NCBI GenBank assembly: GCA_000328365.1
Contig: KB311733.1
Location: forward strand, 284,295 to 348,294
DNA from: Capitella teleta
Lineage: Eukaryota; Annelida; Polychaeta; Capitellidae
Direction: 5' to 3'
DNA length: 64,000 nucleotides
Made by a program: the position numbers and the translations under genes. Under the pieces are notes generated by a model. That model saw only the letters and a list, made by a program, of their open reading frames with translations. It searched no databases and had not been told where the DNA came from. Positions within the stretch are counted from its first letter, which is position 1. Every line of letters starts with the position of its first letter. This document shows, in pieces, positions 47,801 to 61,400 of this stretch.

Positions 47801-49413
47801 TATCAGAGTTTGGTAAGTTTTAAACCATGATGCACTCACGACAATCGCCGTCCATTATGTAAAGTTCTGTCCCAACTTGAAGGTCCATGTCACTGAAGTC
47901 AGCTGTGTCGATGTGCACCCAACACTCTCCTTTGGAGCTAATGAAATCGACACCAGTGCACGAAGGAGCAGCGCGACAGAAATTCAAACAGTGAGCTGTA
48001 CTTCCCGTAGTTTCCTTCCAGTTGCTTCCCGGGTAATTTGAGTTCCGGTGCAGAGTCCAAGCGCACCCATCTTCCTCTAAAGGAGGCAAATAACTTCACA
48101 TAACAAGGATTCTTCAGGCCCAAATCGCATTTTGATACAATGAGAGTATTGGACAAGCAGGTTTGCTTGAAAAACAAAATATAGGGACTCGACAAACAAA
48201 TTTACAATTTTGGCTAAGTCACAAAGAGTAGGATAACCATACCATATGATTCAGCTGTCACAGAACCTAAAAGGAAAAAGAAGCCATGATACATGTACAT
48301 TATATAGATATTGCAATGTTAGATTGACATACCACAATTGTTCGGGACATAAAGATTTGTATGTGGGTAGGGGGAGATGTTGTCTAGGCTCGCCTCATCT
48401 GTGTGGAACCAACATGTTTTCTGTTGGATTTCGAAGTCAACCGCAACACAATCTTCTCTACGTTGGCACATATTCAAACAATTGTTTATAGACATTTCCG
48501 TAGCTGCTTCTTTTGCTCCAGCCATGTGCCAACCTTCATACAACACCCAACTGCAACCATTGAGGGCTGCGAATAAAGCAAGACAATGGCCATGTTATCT
48601 AGTACCTACTGATTTATAGTTAACAGTGGTACAATGATGATCAACTGAGTTGCAAAACTTGCGAAACCCTTCATAAAACTATTCCTACAATGGATGCCCG
48701 CTTAGATATTGTGTCAAATGTAAGAAAAGATAAGTTTACCCATTTGACATACTAATTCATATCCCATACATACCAGTAGTTATTTTTTTTTTTTTTTTTT
48801 TAACTTATAATGAAAACAATTTAGCCAATTTAAATGTTCTGTTATTAACATGGGTTCGAATACTTCTGGCGCACTCAGTATATCCAGTGTGACGTTACAT
48901 GAGGGCATCCTAGACATGGATAGTTCTTCAATGATTGACATATCAGTAAGAATGCTTATTTATAAACATACTTTTTACTGATTGAAATGAAATTATGTGA
49001 TATGATGTAATGCAACAATGCATGCGAAATTCGGGCCCTCTACGATCACCCAGTGCTGTTGGCAGTTGTGTATTAATACATGTAATTAATTCTAGAAGGT
49101 TTTCGAAGTTTTTCAGCTCCGTTTATAAGCAGTTACAATACTCACTGTATGTGGCATTCTGAAGATACACTGTTGGAAAAAATAAACCCGGTTAAACCGA
49201 ATGAAATATGAGACCATTATAAAACACACCTGGATTGAAATGCAACAAAATGACACATAAATGCAGGAAATGGTAATCCATTAGCATATTTTCCTATCTC
49301 CTAATGTAATCACTGAAATTATTCCATTCAAGTTTTATTCAATATTCAATGAAGATGCGTCTCACTGAAAATACCCCAAACACACCCCAACAGAATCGTG
49401 CAGAGCTCCGCAT
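44832..49413 (-). CDS. secreted, probably GPI-anchored protein with seven PAN/apple domains
   Basis: Seventeen exons join without phase conflict: 49413-49366, 49158-49146, 48566-48333, 48266-48243, 48076-47840, 47777-47754, 47686-47572, 47325-47201, 47138-47112, 47058-46822, 46759-46736, 46680-46438, 46383-46360, 46303-46064, 45452-45219, 45006-44933 and 44882-44832. They give 657 residues. A short signal peptide (MRSSARFCWGVFGVFS) precedes seven copies of a roughly 78-residue module: GCSW at the start, CLEFC, C.A.D, CWFH or CWWH, then GT.LYI and a final C. Four to six cysteines per module fit PAN/apple domains, which bind protein or carbohydrate. A Thr/Pro stalk (PPPTTTT) and a hydrophobic end (ILLAVATLVTLLV) suggest GPI attachment. 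Linkers of 8-9 residues are encoded by microexons. It is probably a cell-surface adhesion or recognition protein. The ligand is unknown. Confidence 0.85.
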
Positions 49414-50835
49414 GGTTGACTCTCTAGTTTAATAGAGTGATCACCGAAGCGTGACAGGTACACAGGAGGGTATAGTGACTCGTGAGGATTGATGTTTATG
49501 GGTGTGTGTGTATGTGTGTGTGCATACCGAGGATAATAATGTCTGAAGTTAGAATAAAAACTGTTTGGCATATAGGTGTTGGCAATTGAATTAACCAACC
49601 CTTACTGAAGATATCAAAGCCACTGTATAAAATGTTTATTTGAAAATGAAAAATGTAGAATCAGAGCTTTTAAGTTTGATTTTTCTTTTTCATGTTATTC
49701 AGCAAGATGCTGTAAAAGGGGTGTGTTACCATAGAAGATGCGTTGAGGGAGATAATCCCCTAACCTCTAGGCGTAATTGAGTGAGAAAAAAAAAAGACAA
49801 CAAAAAGACCAACAATGACTAGTATGCTGATCAAGAAACTCAATATTATTGCAAAGTCAGATAAATTCTGATGAAGATTTTATTATTCAATTTCCATTTC
49901 TGTATCAGGGGCCCTCAATATGAGGAATTTTGTAATTTGTTCTGATATAATACCACCTATTTTTAGCAAAATCATTCGGACCCGCCCATGCGTCAGTTGG
50001 AGGCATTTTTTTCAAAAACTCTGAATGTTACAGATTGCTTTTTTTCTATTTCTCTCTTGAATTAATTTTTTTTTTTTTAATAATTAATGGGCATTTTGAA
50101 CTTCCCTTTTTCTTTCATTATCTTTACTTGATTTCTTTCTTTCCCTATTCTAGATTGGGTTCAGCTTTCTGATAAACCGTGTTACAGCCAACGCCTTCAG
50201 CACTGACATAATTAGTTATATCAGGCGATATGAATAGTTTATCAGTCCCATTTTTGACTACCGGGAAAACTGAGACATGTGCGAAAAAAAATATACAGAA
50301 TATATAGTGGTAACATCTTCTGCATTTGGGAACATAATATCACGGCCATTTGATATGCCTATCCATAATTATATAGGCCCATATATCTTGACATTGCTCT
50401 CGTTCGTATCTCCATGCTACTTTATTGAGATCTTCTCACTCCTCTCTGGTGTTTATCTCAATTATTGAAAGTGTCTGGTATCACTCGTGTTCTCGGTTTG
50501 CATTCTGGATCCATATGTGTTACCTGTATCGTTGCTGACATTCTTCCGAAAGATCTGATTTCTGACAGCCTTTTGCTGGACAAATAATGTCCACTTTGTG
50601 AGCTAGGTCACGTGATATCAGCTTGATGAAATTTCAAAGATTATGAGAGTACTGAGACACGATTTATACAAAATTTGAAATTAGGTTAAAAGAAATTTAG
50701 TCAATTGAGGCCTGACTGCACTGTGACGGATATGCTGACATGCATGCAGTGTATGCAGTGGTTTGTATGTGAAATATCTTGAATGCAATAATTGGACAAT
50801 GAAATCGTAATGTCTCTTGTAAAACGGAATTTGGT
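49414..50835. other. intergenic, PAN-gene upstream region
   Basis: No gene is seen. A short TG-type repeat at 49500-49522 and AT-rich sequence are present. The 5' boundary of the LINE to the right is not sharp. Confidence 0.45.
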
Positions 50836-53348
50836 ATGTATCCAGGAACCTCTTCGCGCGTAACTGATTCTGAATTCCTGAACATCATCCAGTCTAACTC
50901 GCTTGAGCAGATTAACTTCAATGTACATGAAACCATCCTGGGTCTCATTTTTATCAGTGATTGTGACATGACCCGTAATTTATTTTCACTTAGAGATGCG
51001 TTTCCCTTAGATCACTTTGTTTTACACTTTGATTTTTATTTTATTTTTCAGTTTGCCTAAATTGCCAAAGAGAGTCAGACATGTTTTTTTTTTTAATTTT
51101 AAACGGGCGAATGTCAAGCTATTGCAAGGAAAACTAGCTGATTTGTCTTTAGAAATGTCAGATATAAATGATGATGATGATGATGATGTAATGTGGAATT
51201 CATGGAGTGGCGATGTACTTGAAATCACTAAGCAATGTGTCCCTGAAATAAGATTAAGATCGTCTATTGATCCACCATGCTTTGATAACGAAGCGAGACA
51301 TCTGGTCAATAAGAAACGGACACATGGACACATGGAGAAAAGGTTAACGTTTAAATTTAAACCACAACATGTGGAATCGTTACAGAGTATTTAGTAATCA
51401 AGTACGCGTCACTCTGAGGAGAAAGCAACAAATATACATTGAGTCTCTTGGCAATCTTTGATATGCCAACCCAAAGCGATTTGGGTCTTCTTTTTTTTAA
51501 GCTAAAACTCATAGTGGTAGATTACCTAAGACTATTAAGAGAGATATTGTTGAATGTGAAAGCGCTATTGAGAAAGCTGAGTTGTTCAACGACTATTTAT
51601 GTTCTGTTTTTACGCCATGTTCGAACTCGATTTCTTTGTTTCTGTTTTCTCGAACCCTGTGCCATTGCCACATTTTACCCCCGAAGATATGGTTTTACGA
51701 AATTTAAATGTTAACAAAGCAAACGCTCTCGATGACATTCCACTGTTTATTCTAAAGAACTGCTCACAGCAGGTAGCTGAATCGCTCTCGCGAATTTTTA
51801 ACGCTAGTATTCAAAAAAGTAAAATGCCATCTAAATGGAAGAATGTCATCGTGGTCCAGATTCTTAAAAATGGTGATAAATGTGTGATTCAAAATTATTG
51901 ACCAATATCTCTGTTGTTGTGTTCTTCTGAAGTGCTCGAGAGATGCATTGTAAATAAGCTATACCCACGCATTTCCACAAAGCTGCTTGAACTGCAACAT
52001 GGTTTTGTTAAAAGCAAATTATGCACGACTAGTTGTTACAAACGTATAATAGTTTTGACCGAATTCTTGATGGAAGAGGGCAAGTTGATGTATTGTTCTT
52101 AGACTTTAGTAAGGCATTTGATTGTGTGCCTCATGAAAAATTGTTGTACAAAATGCATACTTATTTTAGTATTTCTGGATTGTTTTTAAGACTGGTTTCG
52201 TGACTACCTTTCTGGTCGGTATCAAAAAGTTGTAATAGATGGTCAGGAATCGCAATGTAAAGAAGTGACTTCCGGTGCCCCACAGGGGTCAATTCTTGGA
52301 CCTTTACTCTTTTTATATTTTATAAATGATATGCCATCGGAATTGTGTTTCTCAACAGCTGCTCTGTTTGCGGATGACTGTAAAAATTTTATCGAAGTAA
52401 AGTCTCAAGTTACAGCACGATTTAGATAAACTGCTCACCTGAAGCAAAAAAAAAAATGGGACATGAAATTCAATGCTTCTAAAGGTAAAGTATTAAGAAT
52501 CCCCCACTCTCGAAATCCAATTCTATTTAATTATTATCTCAATGGAATGATTTTAGAATCTGTTGACACTTTCAAGGACCTCAGTGTCATATTTGACCAA
52601 AAACTCTGTTTTACCACTCCTTTTAAACATTCAATTCACGTTTAAACGTTCAATTGGTTTTAATGTTTCTACAAATGTCAAACTTTTATTGTTTAAAGCA
52701 CTTGCACGCCCAGTTTTAGAGTATTCTCCACAAGTTTGGTCACCGCATTCAAAAAAGGAAATTTTATTCATTGAATCTGTTTCAGCGAGGTTTCACTCGA
52801 TACATTTTAAATTATTATAATTGTGAAATGTCTTATACGTAGAGGTGCCAAAAATTGAATATTTTACCTCTGTCATATAGAAGGAAGATTGCTGATATTA
52901 TGTTTATTTTTAAGTATATCAATAGTTTTATCAACGTAGATTTCACCAATTGTAGTCATTCAAATATCCGCTCTTTGAACCGTGGTCCAGTTTTTAATGA
53001 TTTTTTACAAGGACTGAACAATTTAAAGGTTTCTATTTTAATCGCTTACCCCATTTGTGGAATATTTTACTCGAATCTCTACGATCGTCCTATTCTTCAC
53101 CATGTTTTAAATCTAAATTGACTGAATTTTATTTTACCAAACTTTTAAACTATGATATTAACAACACATGTCTTTTAACGCCGATCTGTCGCTGTCGTGG
53201 TTTTTATCATTAATGTGTTCTTTTATATGTTTCATTTTATTACTTCTATTTCTTTTACTTTTCTTGGATGTGTTTTTATAGGCTATGCCTCCTTCACATT
53301 CATGTGATGTTATTCACGAATTTTCATAAATAAAAATAAAAAATAAAT
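50836..53348 (+). mobile_element. decayed LINE (non-LTR retrotransposon), CR1/jockey-like, 5' truncated
   Basis: Fragments in order are the endonuclease C-terminus (about 50840-51050, with DHFVLHF), the linker with PPCFDNEARHLVNKKR (51270-51330) and the reverse transcriptase. The RT shows a PISLL..SEVLER block (51900-51950), FLDFSKAFDCVPHEKLL (52105-52150), GAPQGSILGPLLF (52275-52315) and the catalytic FADDCK (52365-52385). The 3' end is an A-rich AAATAAAAATAAAAAATAAA tail, as expected. Several frameshifts and stops break the frame; one stop at about 51900 replaces the Arg of the RPIS motif, fitting CGA to TGA decay. It is not capable of movement. Clade assignment is tentative. Confidence 0.85.
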
Positions 53349-53850
53349 CTATGCGTGAATTTTGTGGAAAATGTGCTTCATTCATGCATGGCAACAATCA
53401 TGATTTTGAATCATTAGAGCAGGCCAATGACATAATATATAGGCACTGTTTATACCCGCTCATGATGACACAACCACAAACTTTCATTACCATGCCTAGT
53501 TGAGCCGCGTACATGATTGCCCAACGCATTAAAATGAACGAAGAAAATTCTGAATAAACTTTATTGGAATAACGATAACTTGATTCATCTCAGCTGAAAT
53601 AGAAGCATATCACATACGTAAGAAACATAAAGTCAACAACGACATCAGCAAGCTCTGGCAGAACTCACTGGGACATATAATAATTGCACAGTGGAATCGT
53701 GTCCGATGAGCGCATAACTAATCAATCATGTTATATTCCTACCATTATTACTTAATGGGTGCGTCTAGTAGTGTAATCGAAACATAATTGATTGCCCCAT
53801 GTGTTTGACTAGAAGGTTCGAAAAAGCACTGAAAGCGGAATGAGATTCGT
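53349..53850. other. 3' flank of the AOS-LOX gene
   Basis: It holds the presumed 3' UTR of the minus-strand gene, with AATAAA on the minus strand at 53565-53560. No other feature is seen. Confidence 0.5.
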
Positions 53851-56800
53851 TCAGCTTGTAGCGCATTTGGGGATTCTCGAGGGCAACAGGTAGGTGTAGG
53901 GCGTTCGCAGGTCTGAGTTCCTGGCGCAGATGTCCTCCTCCACTCGCTTCAAATCGACACTGAATCCCTCAATGGCTGCTAGGATGGCTTTATCCGACCA
54001 TTGCACCTCATGATTGTCCAACAACGAAGGCTGCAAATGGAACTACTATTTATGAAAGTTCTAAAGTTTATTCGAAATAGCTGTGTTTGTTCGTTTTTCT
54101 TTGACTGTTGGTTTTGGTTTGGCGTCAACGTGATAATAACTTTATTTTTGTGAAATCAGCATGCTTAGTTTATCTCTTTGCATAATTCCAACGCTAATAC
54201 CACCTACCTCGGGACGGACACCATTGGCGAGGGTGCTAAAGGCAGCAATGGCCTCCATGGTCATCGTTTTATTCATCAGAATCTTCTTCGAGTCTGCAGC
54301 CCGGAGTTTAGCTCGTTCGGTTGGGGGAGGAGCCAATAACATCGTCGGGGCGTTCGGAAGGAAGCTGTAGATGTCAACTATGCCTGACGTCAAAGCACCA
54401 TACTGACAGCTTGCAGTGAACATGACAATGGTGACGAATTCAACCACTTCGTCAACCGTTCTCAGGCTAAGGGGTACGTTATGCTCTCCAGCTAGCTCCC
54501 ACTCAGGAATACCATGCTCGTGAATGTCCTGCATCCAGGCCTGGAGTTCCTCGTCCGCTTGGACGCTGTAGTTATTCCAATAGAGCATGTAGATGACAGT
54601 GCGGACAAACTTCTTCTGTGCGTTCCACAATTTCAAGGAGTCATCTCGGTAAAAATAGTTCGGTAGCTTATCTGGGTCACTCACTCCACGACTGTCCAAG
54701 TCAAGTGGGACGTTGAGGTCCCCGAGACTGAAGTGTCGGTATGACTCTTTGAGCAGGTCTTCAAACTGGTTTCCAACCGCAAGAAACCTTTGGAAAAGTC
54801 CATCCGTGTGGTCGTAGAGATGCTTGCGACTTGTGACCCCGATTGGTATCGCATAGCAAAGATGTGGGTACAGAAGTTTAAACACTGGATGAGCAGAAGG
54901 CAGGTTGCGAAAAGTGGCCACGGCAAATGCTTCAACGATCAATTGGCAATTCAGATGACGTGAGCACACCAGATGGACTTGGGCATCTGCCAATCGAACC
55001 CACATTTTGGCAATCAGCCAATCAGTCATGTCATCTCTCGGTGTCCAAACCAGAGGGTGGTCATTCTGTGACAGAGTGATGCCAATTGGAACCAAATAAC
55101 CATCTTTACGAACGTACATCAGGCACGAAGGAGACGTGAGGAAGCGTTTGACTTTCATCTTGGTGTAGTCATCTTCAGACTCAAGCGAGTCGAGCTCAGG
55201 ATAAGTCAAGATATACAAATTACCATCCTGTGTGAAAAGATCATGACTTTGTAGTTCGTTCTCCCAGTTGGAATAAATAATGTCGATGATATACCTCTAT
55301 CTCTTCACTTAGTGACTTCTTTTTGTTGAGAAGAGTTTCAAGGACATCTTTCTTTGCCTCAAATTCAACGGGAAGTTGATTAACTCTCTCGATGCGACAC
55401 GGATGAGCTCCGTTCAGGATCTGACGTCCAAATTCTTCATCGTTCTTCCAATGACCAACAATCTAGTAAACATAAGCTATTGTCCCATAAAATCCAGTGA
55501 AATGTGTTACCCACTTCAGCCACTGTATCGGAATCCTTCAGATACTTGCTCAGTAGCTTCGGTGTGTCCTCATAGATATTCCAATTGATGATGGGTAGGA
55601 GTTTGGTGGAATTCACAGCTGACAAGTTCTTGGCAAACCTCGCGGCCAAGTCGAACTCCTTCTCTGGCAAGAATCTCAATTCAGGTGGTAAGTCCGCATA
55701 ACTGGTCAACAACCATATTAAAACGCCGATATTAAAACAAGAACTCTTTCCTCATACCTTTGAGCTCGTAAACGACCTGGTAAACCTTGGACATCTTCCC
55801 ATTGAAACATAAACTGTCGCTGAGCAACTTCGAATTTCCTCATCAAATATATTGAGAGTTGTTTTTCATTTTGTGGCACTAGTGCTTTAAAAAGAACAGC
55901 ATCACTTAAACATACAAATTTTATTTCTAATTCTTCTACCATCAGCTTTTCTGAGAACAATGTGTGGATTTTGAGACGTGAGCCATTGGTAGCAGGGAAA
56001 TCGATATTTCTTCAAGCTTTTTAAATCTTGTATCAAAACTTCTTCCAGAAACCAGCGCCTTTTGGGTGAACATTTGAAGTGAAATATATGTGAGGTACAG
56101 ATGATTATATGCTCACCTTGCCAGAATGCCAGTACCAATGCTCATCTCAATTGAAGTAATCTCTCCAACGTCATTGCCCATCTCCTCAAACTCGTCCGTC
56201 TGCCCACTCTCGAAATCATCGTGAAACTTTTGGTCCAAATTGATGGTTCGCGTTTTTCCCTTGAGTCCTACAAGAGACCATACATACTCATCCATGTTCA
56301 GGTCCTTGTGACATTACCTAGAATAGTGATGAAGACATCGGCGTCTGTCCCGGCTTTGTATACATTTCCTGTGACTACAGAAATCTTATAATACTTCAAC
56401 TTATCCAACGGAATGTCAACATTATTTCCTGACTCTCCAATTGAGTCAGCAATGCCGTGGAACTCTTTGACTGCGAGAACTAATGACCGGAAACCTTGCG
56501 TTGAAACAGGAAGCGCGGGGGTGAAGGACTCGACTTGGTTGGACAACTGGAATTTGGTCAGCCGAAGAAGATCTTCAGTAAGTGGAGTCGTAATTGTGAT
56601 AATGGCCAAGTCATGCCAAGGGACTTCATCAGTATCCCATTCAATGCAACTGTTGTATATCTTGTATAAATCCATCAAGTCTTGAACTTTTTCTTGACTA
56701 TAACCACTTCCATCAGACTTCTCTTGAGCTTCCTTTGAACATGATTCAGAATTCAGAACATTGCATTCTCTGATCTGCACTTGGAGTCTGTATTGGAACG

Positions 56801-58415
56801 GCTGGGTGTTCAGCTTCTGTGTGAATTCCTCGCGAAGGTAATTCTTTTTTCGCTTCTCATCTACCAATCTCCCTGTGTCCCTGATGAACAGCATACGTCC
56901 ACGATGAATTTGTGTGTGCCGAATTAAGATACAAAACATACCAAACGTTCTCTTGATCGCCCTTTTCGGGTTTCCCGGATTGCCTGCTTCCGTCTGCCGG
57001 AACCATTCTGATCCGCGCCACTCGCGGAACACCGTCATCCGCTGTGAAAGAATACGTGACCTGACTGTAGTATCTCTGGTCATAGTATGAATCTGGGGCA
57101 CGTCGAATATTCTCCACTCGACTGTAGTAGCTAAAAAAAGGGGCATGAATAGTCACATTGCGGCAAAAAAATAATTCTGCTTACTTGATCGGCTTCTGGA
57201 AAACCCATTTCTTGAGGCCATCTGTGCCTTCTTTGAAAGCATGGACGAATTCCTGGAAAGTGTCTGCTGAGTAGTACTGCGGAACTTTCCCTGTGTGTAG
57301 AATAAGATCAAGTGGACCACCGTTCTCCTTGTCGCAGAACTTCAAACAAGCAACCCTACCATCCAACCTAATAGCGGGAGTACTCAATGCCTGGATAACA
57401 TCACCATAAACTCACCTCGCATCATCTTCATACGAAAGATTATTGTGGCGCAGACGAACTCTGAAGAATCGCCCGGCTTTGAAGAATGGGTGAGACGGAA
57501 ACTTAGGATTGCTGACGACTTTGGCGAATCCGCTGCCTCCAACTGGTTTGGGGGACCCGTCGTGAACGTCATGGCGAAGAGCAGAGGACAGACTGAAATT
57601 GAGTTTCAGCTCTCTGAATTTATCCTCCAAAGATGACAGCATTCCTCCCGTTTTTTCTTGTTCGGCATTCTGGAAGATTGGCAAACAAGTGAGCAAAGAG
57701 AAAGAGTAAATGTCAATATCACCATACAATGAGGGAGCGGGAAGCAAGTTCTACAATAACATAGAATAAGCAAAATGGGGAGGGGTTAATAAACACAAGG
57801 GAAGCAAAGGGGTAAAAGCACAGAAGGGCATCAGCTGGATCCGTGAACCAGAATGCTACTCACAATCCAATTCCTCATCTCAGTCTTTTAAAGAGAAATC
57901 AATTGTAAACAATATTTCTCCGATTAAAACCATTCAAATGAACGCATAAAATATATAATTTCTTGTAGACTCAATGAAAAATAATTTTTATAATTATGGA
58001 GTATACCATTTAATAATTCAAGCTAAACAAGCATGAAATGATATGCATATGCCTCGAAAAGCCTTACCTTAAACTGGGTATCAGTGAGCTCTTCAAATAA
58101 GTCATCTCCAGTTTTCTCCACAAATAGGTCGTAGGCTTGATTTTCCCAATCCAGGTCTTCTTCGTCTTCGAGCATTGAACTCAATGAACCCATTCGGCTT
58201 CCATATTTTGACGATTTCAGCATCTTGAAGCTACTCGGAGGAAGTAAGTGAGAGCTCACTTCGTGTCGGCCATTTTTGACTGGTTCTATATTCAAGCTTT
58301 GGAGACTTGGGTGTCGACTATTTTCCAGACCTCCATTCGATTTCAGATCACTGTCTCGGAGTGAAGAAATGACGCCATTGCGATGGGCATCGGTTTCTGC
58401 TACTTCTGTCGACAT
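53851..58415 (-). CDS. catalase-like allene oxide synthase / lipoxygenase fusion, apparently lacking metal ligands
   Basis: Twelve exons, phase-consistent: 58415-58068, 57669-57416, 57367-57185, 57130-56942, 56880-56318, 56267-56117, 56058-55940, 55884-55758, 55701-55515, 55462-55295, 55227-54208 and 54030-53851; 1162 residues. Residues 1-116 are an unrecognised acidic/Ser-rich leader. From about 117 to 480 the protein follows the coral catalase-like AOS: NPKFPSHPFFKAGRFF, RLRHNN with distal His191, GPLDLILHTG, RRAPDSYY...YYSQVT. A PLAT domain (about 482-600) and a lipoxygenase domain follow (WTPRDDMTDWLIAKMW, FRNLPSAHPVFKLL, PNYFYRDD). The proximal heme RxxxY is replaced (V459...K463). The iron-ligand positions read R853, Q858, Y1039, T1043 and C-terminal S1162 instead of His, His, His, Asn and Ile. 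The long frame is otherwise intact. A scaffold or regulatory pseudoenzyme is the likeliest reading; the placing of ligands rests on remembered sequences. Confidence 0.88.
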
Positions 58416-61400
58416 CTTGGAAGTTTAATTGAGTTGCATCTCACAGGGATAAATCGACATTGGTCGGATCTGGAATGCAAGTATATGAGTATGCATATAT
58501 TATAATGTTCTTTACATTTGGCCAGCATGAACTTTATTTTAGTGTTGATTATACATTAGAATGTTTTATTAAATGAATTTTTATTTGGCAAGATTCAGAA
58601 TGACAATCACATACAATACATTAGACATCCCAAAGGGCAGAAGCCTGTACAGGTGGGCTGCCCCAATCTAAATTTTGATTTGTGTTCTAGTGATGAGCGA
58701 CGTGGTTTTGTATGAAGCATCGCCTTCATGTATGCTGACAATTTAGGCTACACATTTCATTTGAATTGTGTGGGTAAGTAAATAACCAATTGATGGTGGC
58801 CACAAATCGACATTAATATCAATATTATATCACATGCAACAGCGGTGCGTACAAATTAATGCACATTAGCTTGAGCTTATTTGCAGCATCGAGTTAAGCC
58901 CGAATGTCTTGAGGCAGACGTCTGGGAGTCTATGGGCATTTGAACGCACATGAATACAGAAAGGGTAATTATGCATGCATATATTGGGATTATTTCTCGA
59001 ACTCTTTCAATATAGAAGTTTATAAAAAGAAAAAAAAAAAAAAAAAAGAGAAGAGAGAAGAAATCAGGATATAGGGCACACAAAACAAACATTGCAATGA
59101 TATAATCGATGGATCAGACCAGCATATCGACTGATTGATGTCATCTATAAATCAGCCTCATAGTCAGTTATCATAACGATGACTCATGTGGTTCAATTAA
59201 TATTATGGGATGAAAGGAATGCTACTTATATACATGATGGTATAAGCATGCAATTTGTATAAAGGTGTACCTCCAGCATTCAAGAAGCATTCGATGATAA
59301 GAGCCAATGTCGATTCCCTAATCCCAATCTCTGTCTTTCATTGCACCACACTGCAATGAAATGTGTTATGCTGTAATCAAAATAGGGTTTCTGACTCCGA
59401 CCACAACATCAGATCCCGACGAGTTGCCCAAACTCTGAGAGTGTACCAACAAAACTAATCATACATCGGTACTCCATAGGAGGGGGGTGGGGCTATAAAC
59501 CTATAGGAGGAAGGCGGACTATAAACTACACCGCCTAGCTAATTGATTCCGAAATTCATTCAGACGAAATTAAAAAAGAAAAGAAATGAAATTAATTGAA
59601 ATTAATTGAATTGAAATGCAAGGAATGAAATGAAAGAAATTGAAAGGAAGCGAAACTATAATCACTTTTCAAGTTTTCACAGCGTACAATGTGATGCCAC
59701 CAATATGCAGATAGACATTTGTCACCAATGCTGAAATCAACAACGTTCGATCCCCCATCGACCACGTTTTGTTAAGGCCCGTTGCTCAGTGCAAATCTAC
59801 GCTCAAAATGTATCAGGCGGTGCATATTTTAACGCTGCAGATTTTTCCGTTGTGTGAGCCCTCTATACGCGTAATATGCAAATTGTGCTAAAATCTCACA
59901 CTCGGTGCGACCTACACTAGTACATATGCTATACATGCATAGGCGAATGGCTATTTCATCCTAATTCCCAATCAGACATCTAATTTAACATTCAATGCAG
60001 TATACTCACTATTTCACAAACTGTGTCTGTTCATCCGATTCTCCTCAATCACCAATACCTCCTCGATCGACAATGAATTTGCGCATTTTCAATGCAGTTA
60101 TATGCATAGCACAACGAGCCCGTATTCCACGCAGGTTTAATGACACAGACCCTGTGGCACTCACAGAATAAAAACGTGGGTTAAATTAACCCAAACACTG
60201 TTTCCACACTAAGAATAATTTATATTTCAACATTGTGAGATATCACACGTGTATATCATGTGAAGTGAAACCCCCCCCCCCCTCAAGAAATTATAAAAAA
60301 TGTAAATACAATTTAGGGATCAGGCGACAGGTGTATAGGGATAATTGCACGTGGAAATTTGCATACCTTTATTCCATATGCACTCTTTCGTATTTGCACA
60401 CATTCATGCCTCGGTTGGCGCTGTTTGTGTTTGGTGCGGATTGTATCACAATCATTGTCTGTTTAATGTGCTTATAATGAGTGTGAAAAACACGGTTAAT
60501 TTGATTTGTGCCGAAGAATACAGCATGTAGCAAAATAACATATACTTCAACAGAGATTTATGATATAGTTCATGATGCCCGCGTTAAACTCTAAATGTAA
60601 AAAATACGAGGCATTTACTTCATTTGAATGATCCTGACACCGTAGGCTATAGGCTTGACCTTTCGACACTTAATTATGATGGCTCCAAAGATCTATGCTA
60701 TGCATGTAGATCACGAGGCCCGCGTTAAAATCTAGACGCAACAAATGGACGAGGCATCGCCATGAAGGTATATCAACACCAATGATGGACATCTGCGTTG
60801 AACATCCGTTGGTGTTTACTCAAACTTATATCACAATTTGTGCAATGCCAATGCAATACGTATGTATACAGGTGTTTCAATGAAATACATACATGTATTG
60901 TTGCTCATGTTTACCATGCCGAACCCCATGCTATCAAAACAAAATTTAGTAAAACAAATGGTGTAAATCATCGGTCAACTTTAGATGCCCTTAGCTCTTC
61001 GTGGCAATTTATTGGCTGTAGGTCTACGTGGACTGCTACAATGAATGCCTGTTATGAACATAGTACAAATAATATTTCAAGATGTGACTTCTGCGTGCGA
61101 CATCAGATCACCAATGTGTTAAAATTGGCGCAGAGCCTTGTGAATTCGTCAATGACAGCTGACAAGACAGACAACAGGGTTAAGCCCCCATGGCTATATG
61201 AGCAAAATAACGAACTTTTTTTTTCTCTTATATATATCGATCGGCGGGGATAGATTCTATTTTGATGCCTTTTGATGCCTATGAAAACCCAATTGATCGA
61301 GTTATGGTCATACATAACTGCCTAGCATGTGGTACAATAGCCGTGCCACTAGTTTCGGCTGAAGCGACGCAGGAGCCAGCCGAAAGGAGTGGCACGACTT

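Noticed and set aside
57721-57747. Possible extra coding segment before the second AOS-LOX exon
   Set aside because: It is a pyrimidine-rich tract leading to the acceptor at 57670 and behaves as the intron end.
60798-61253. 151-residue open frame on the plus strand
   Set aside because: No domain, no supporting splice or polyadenylation context, and AT-rich sequence where chance frames of this size occur.
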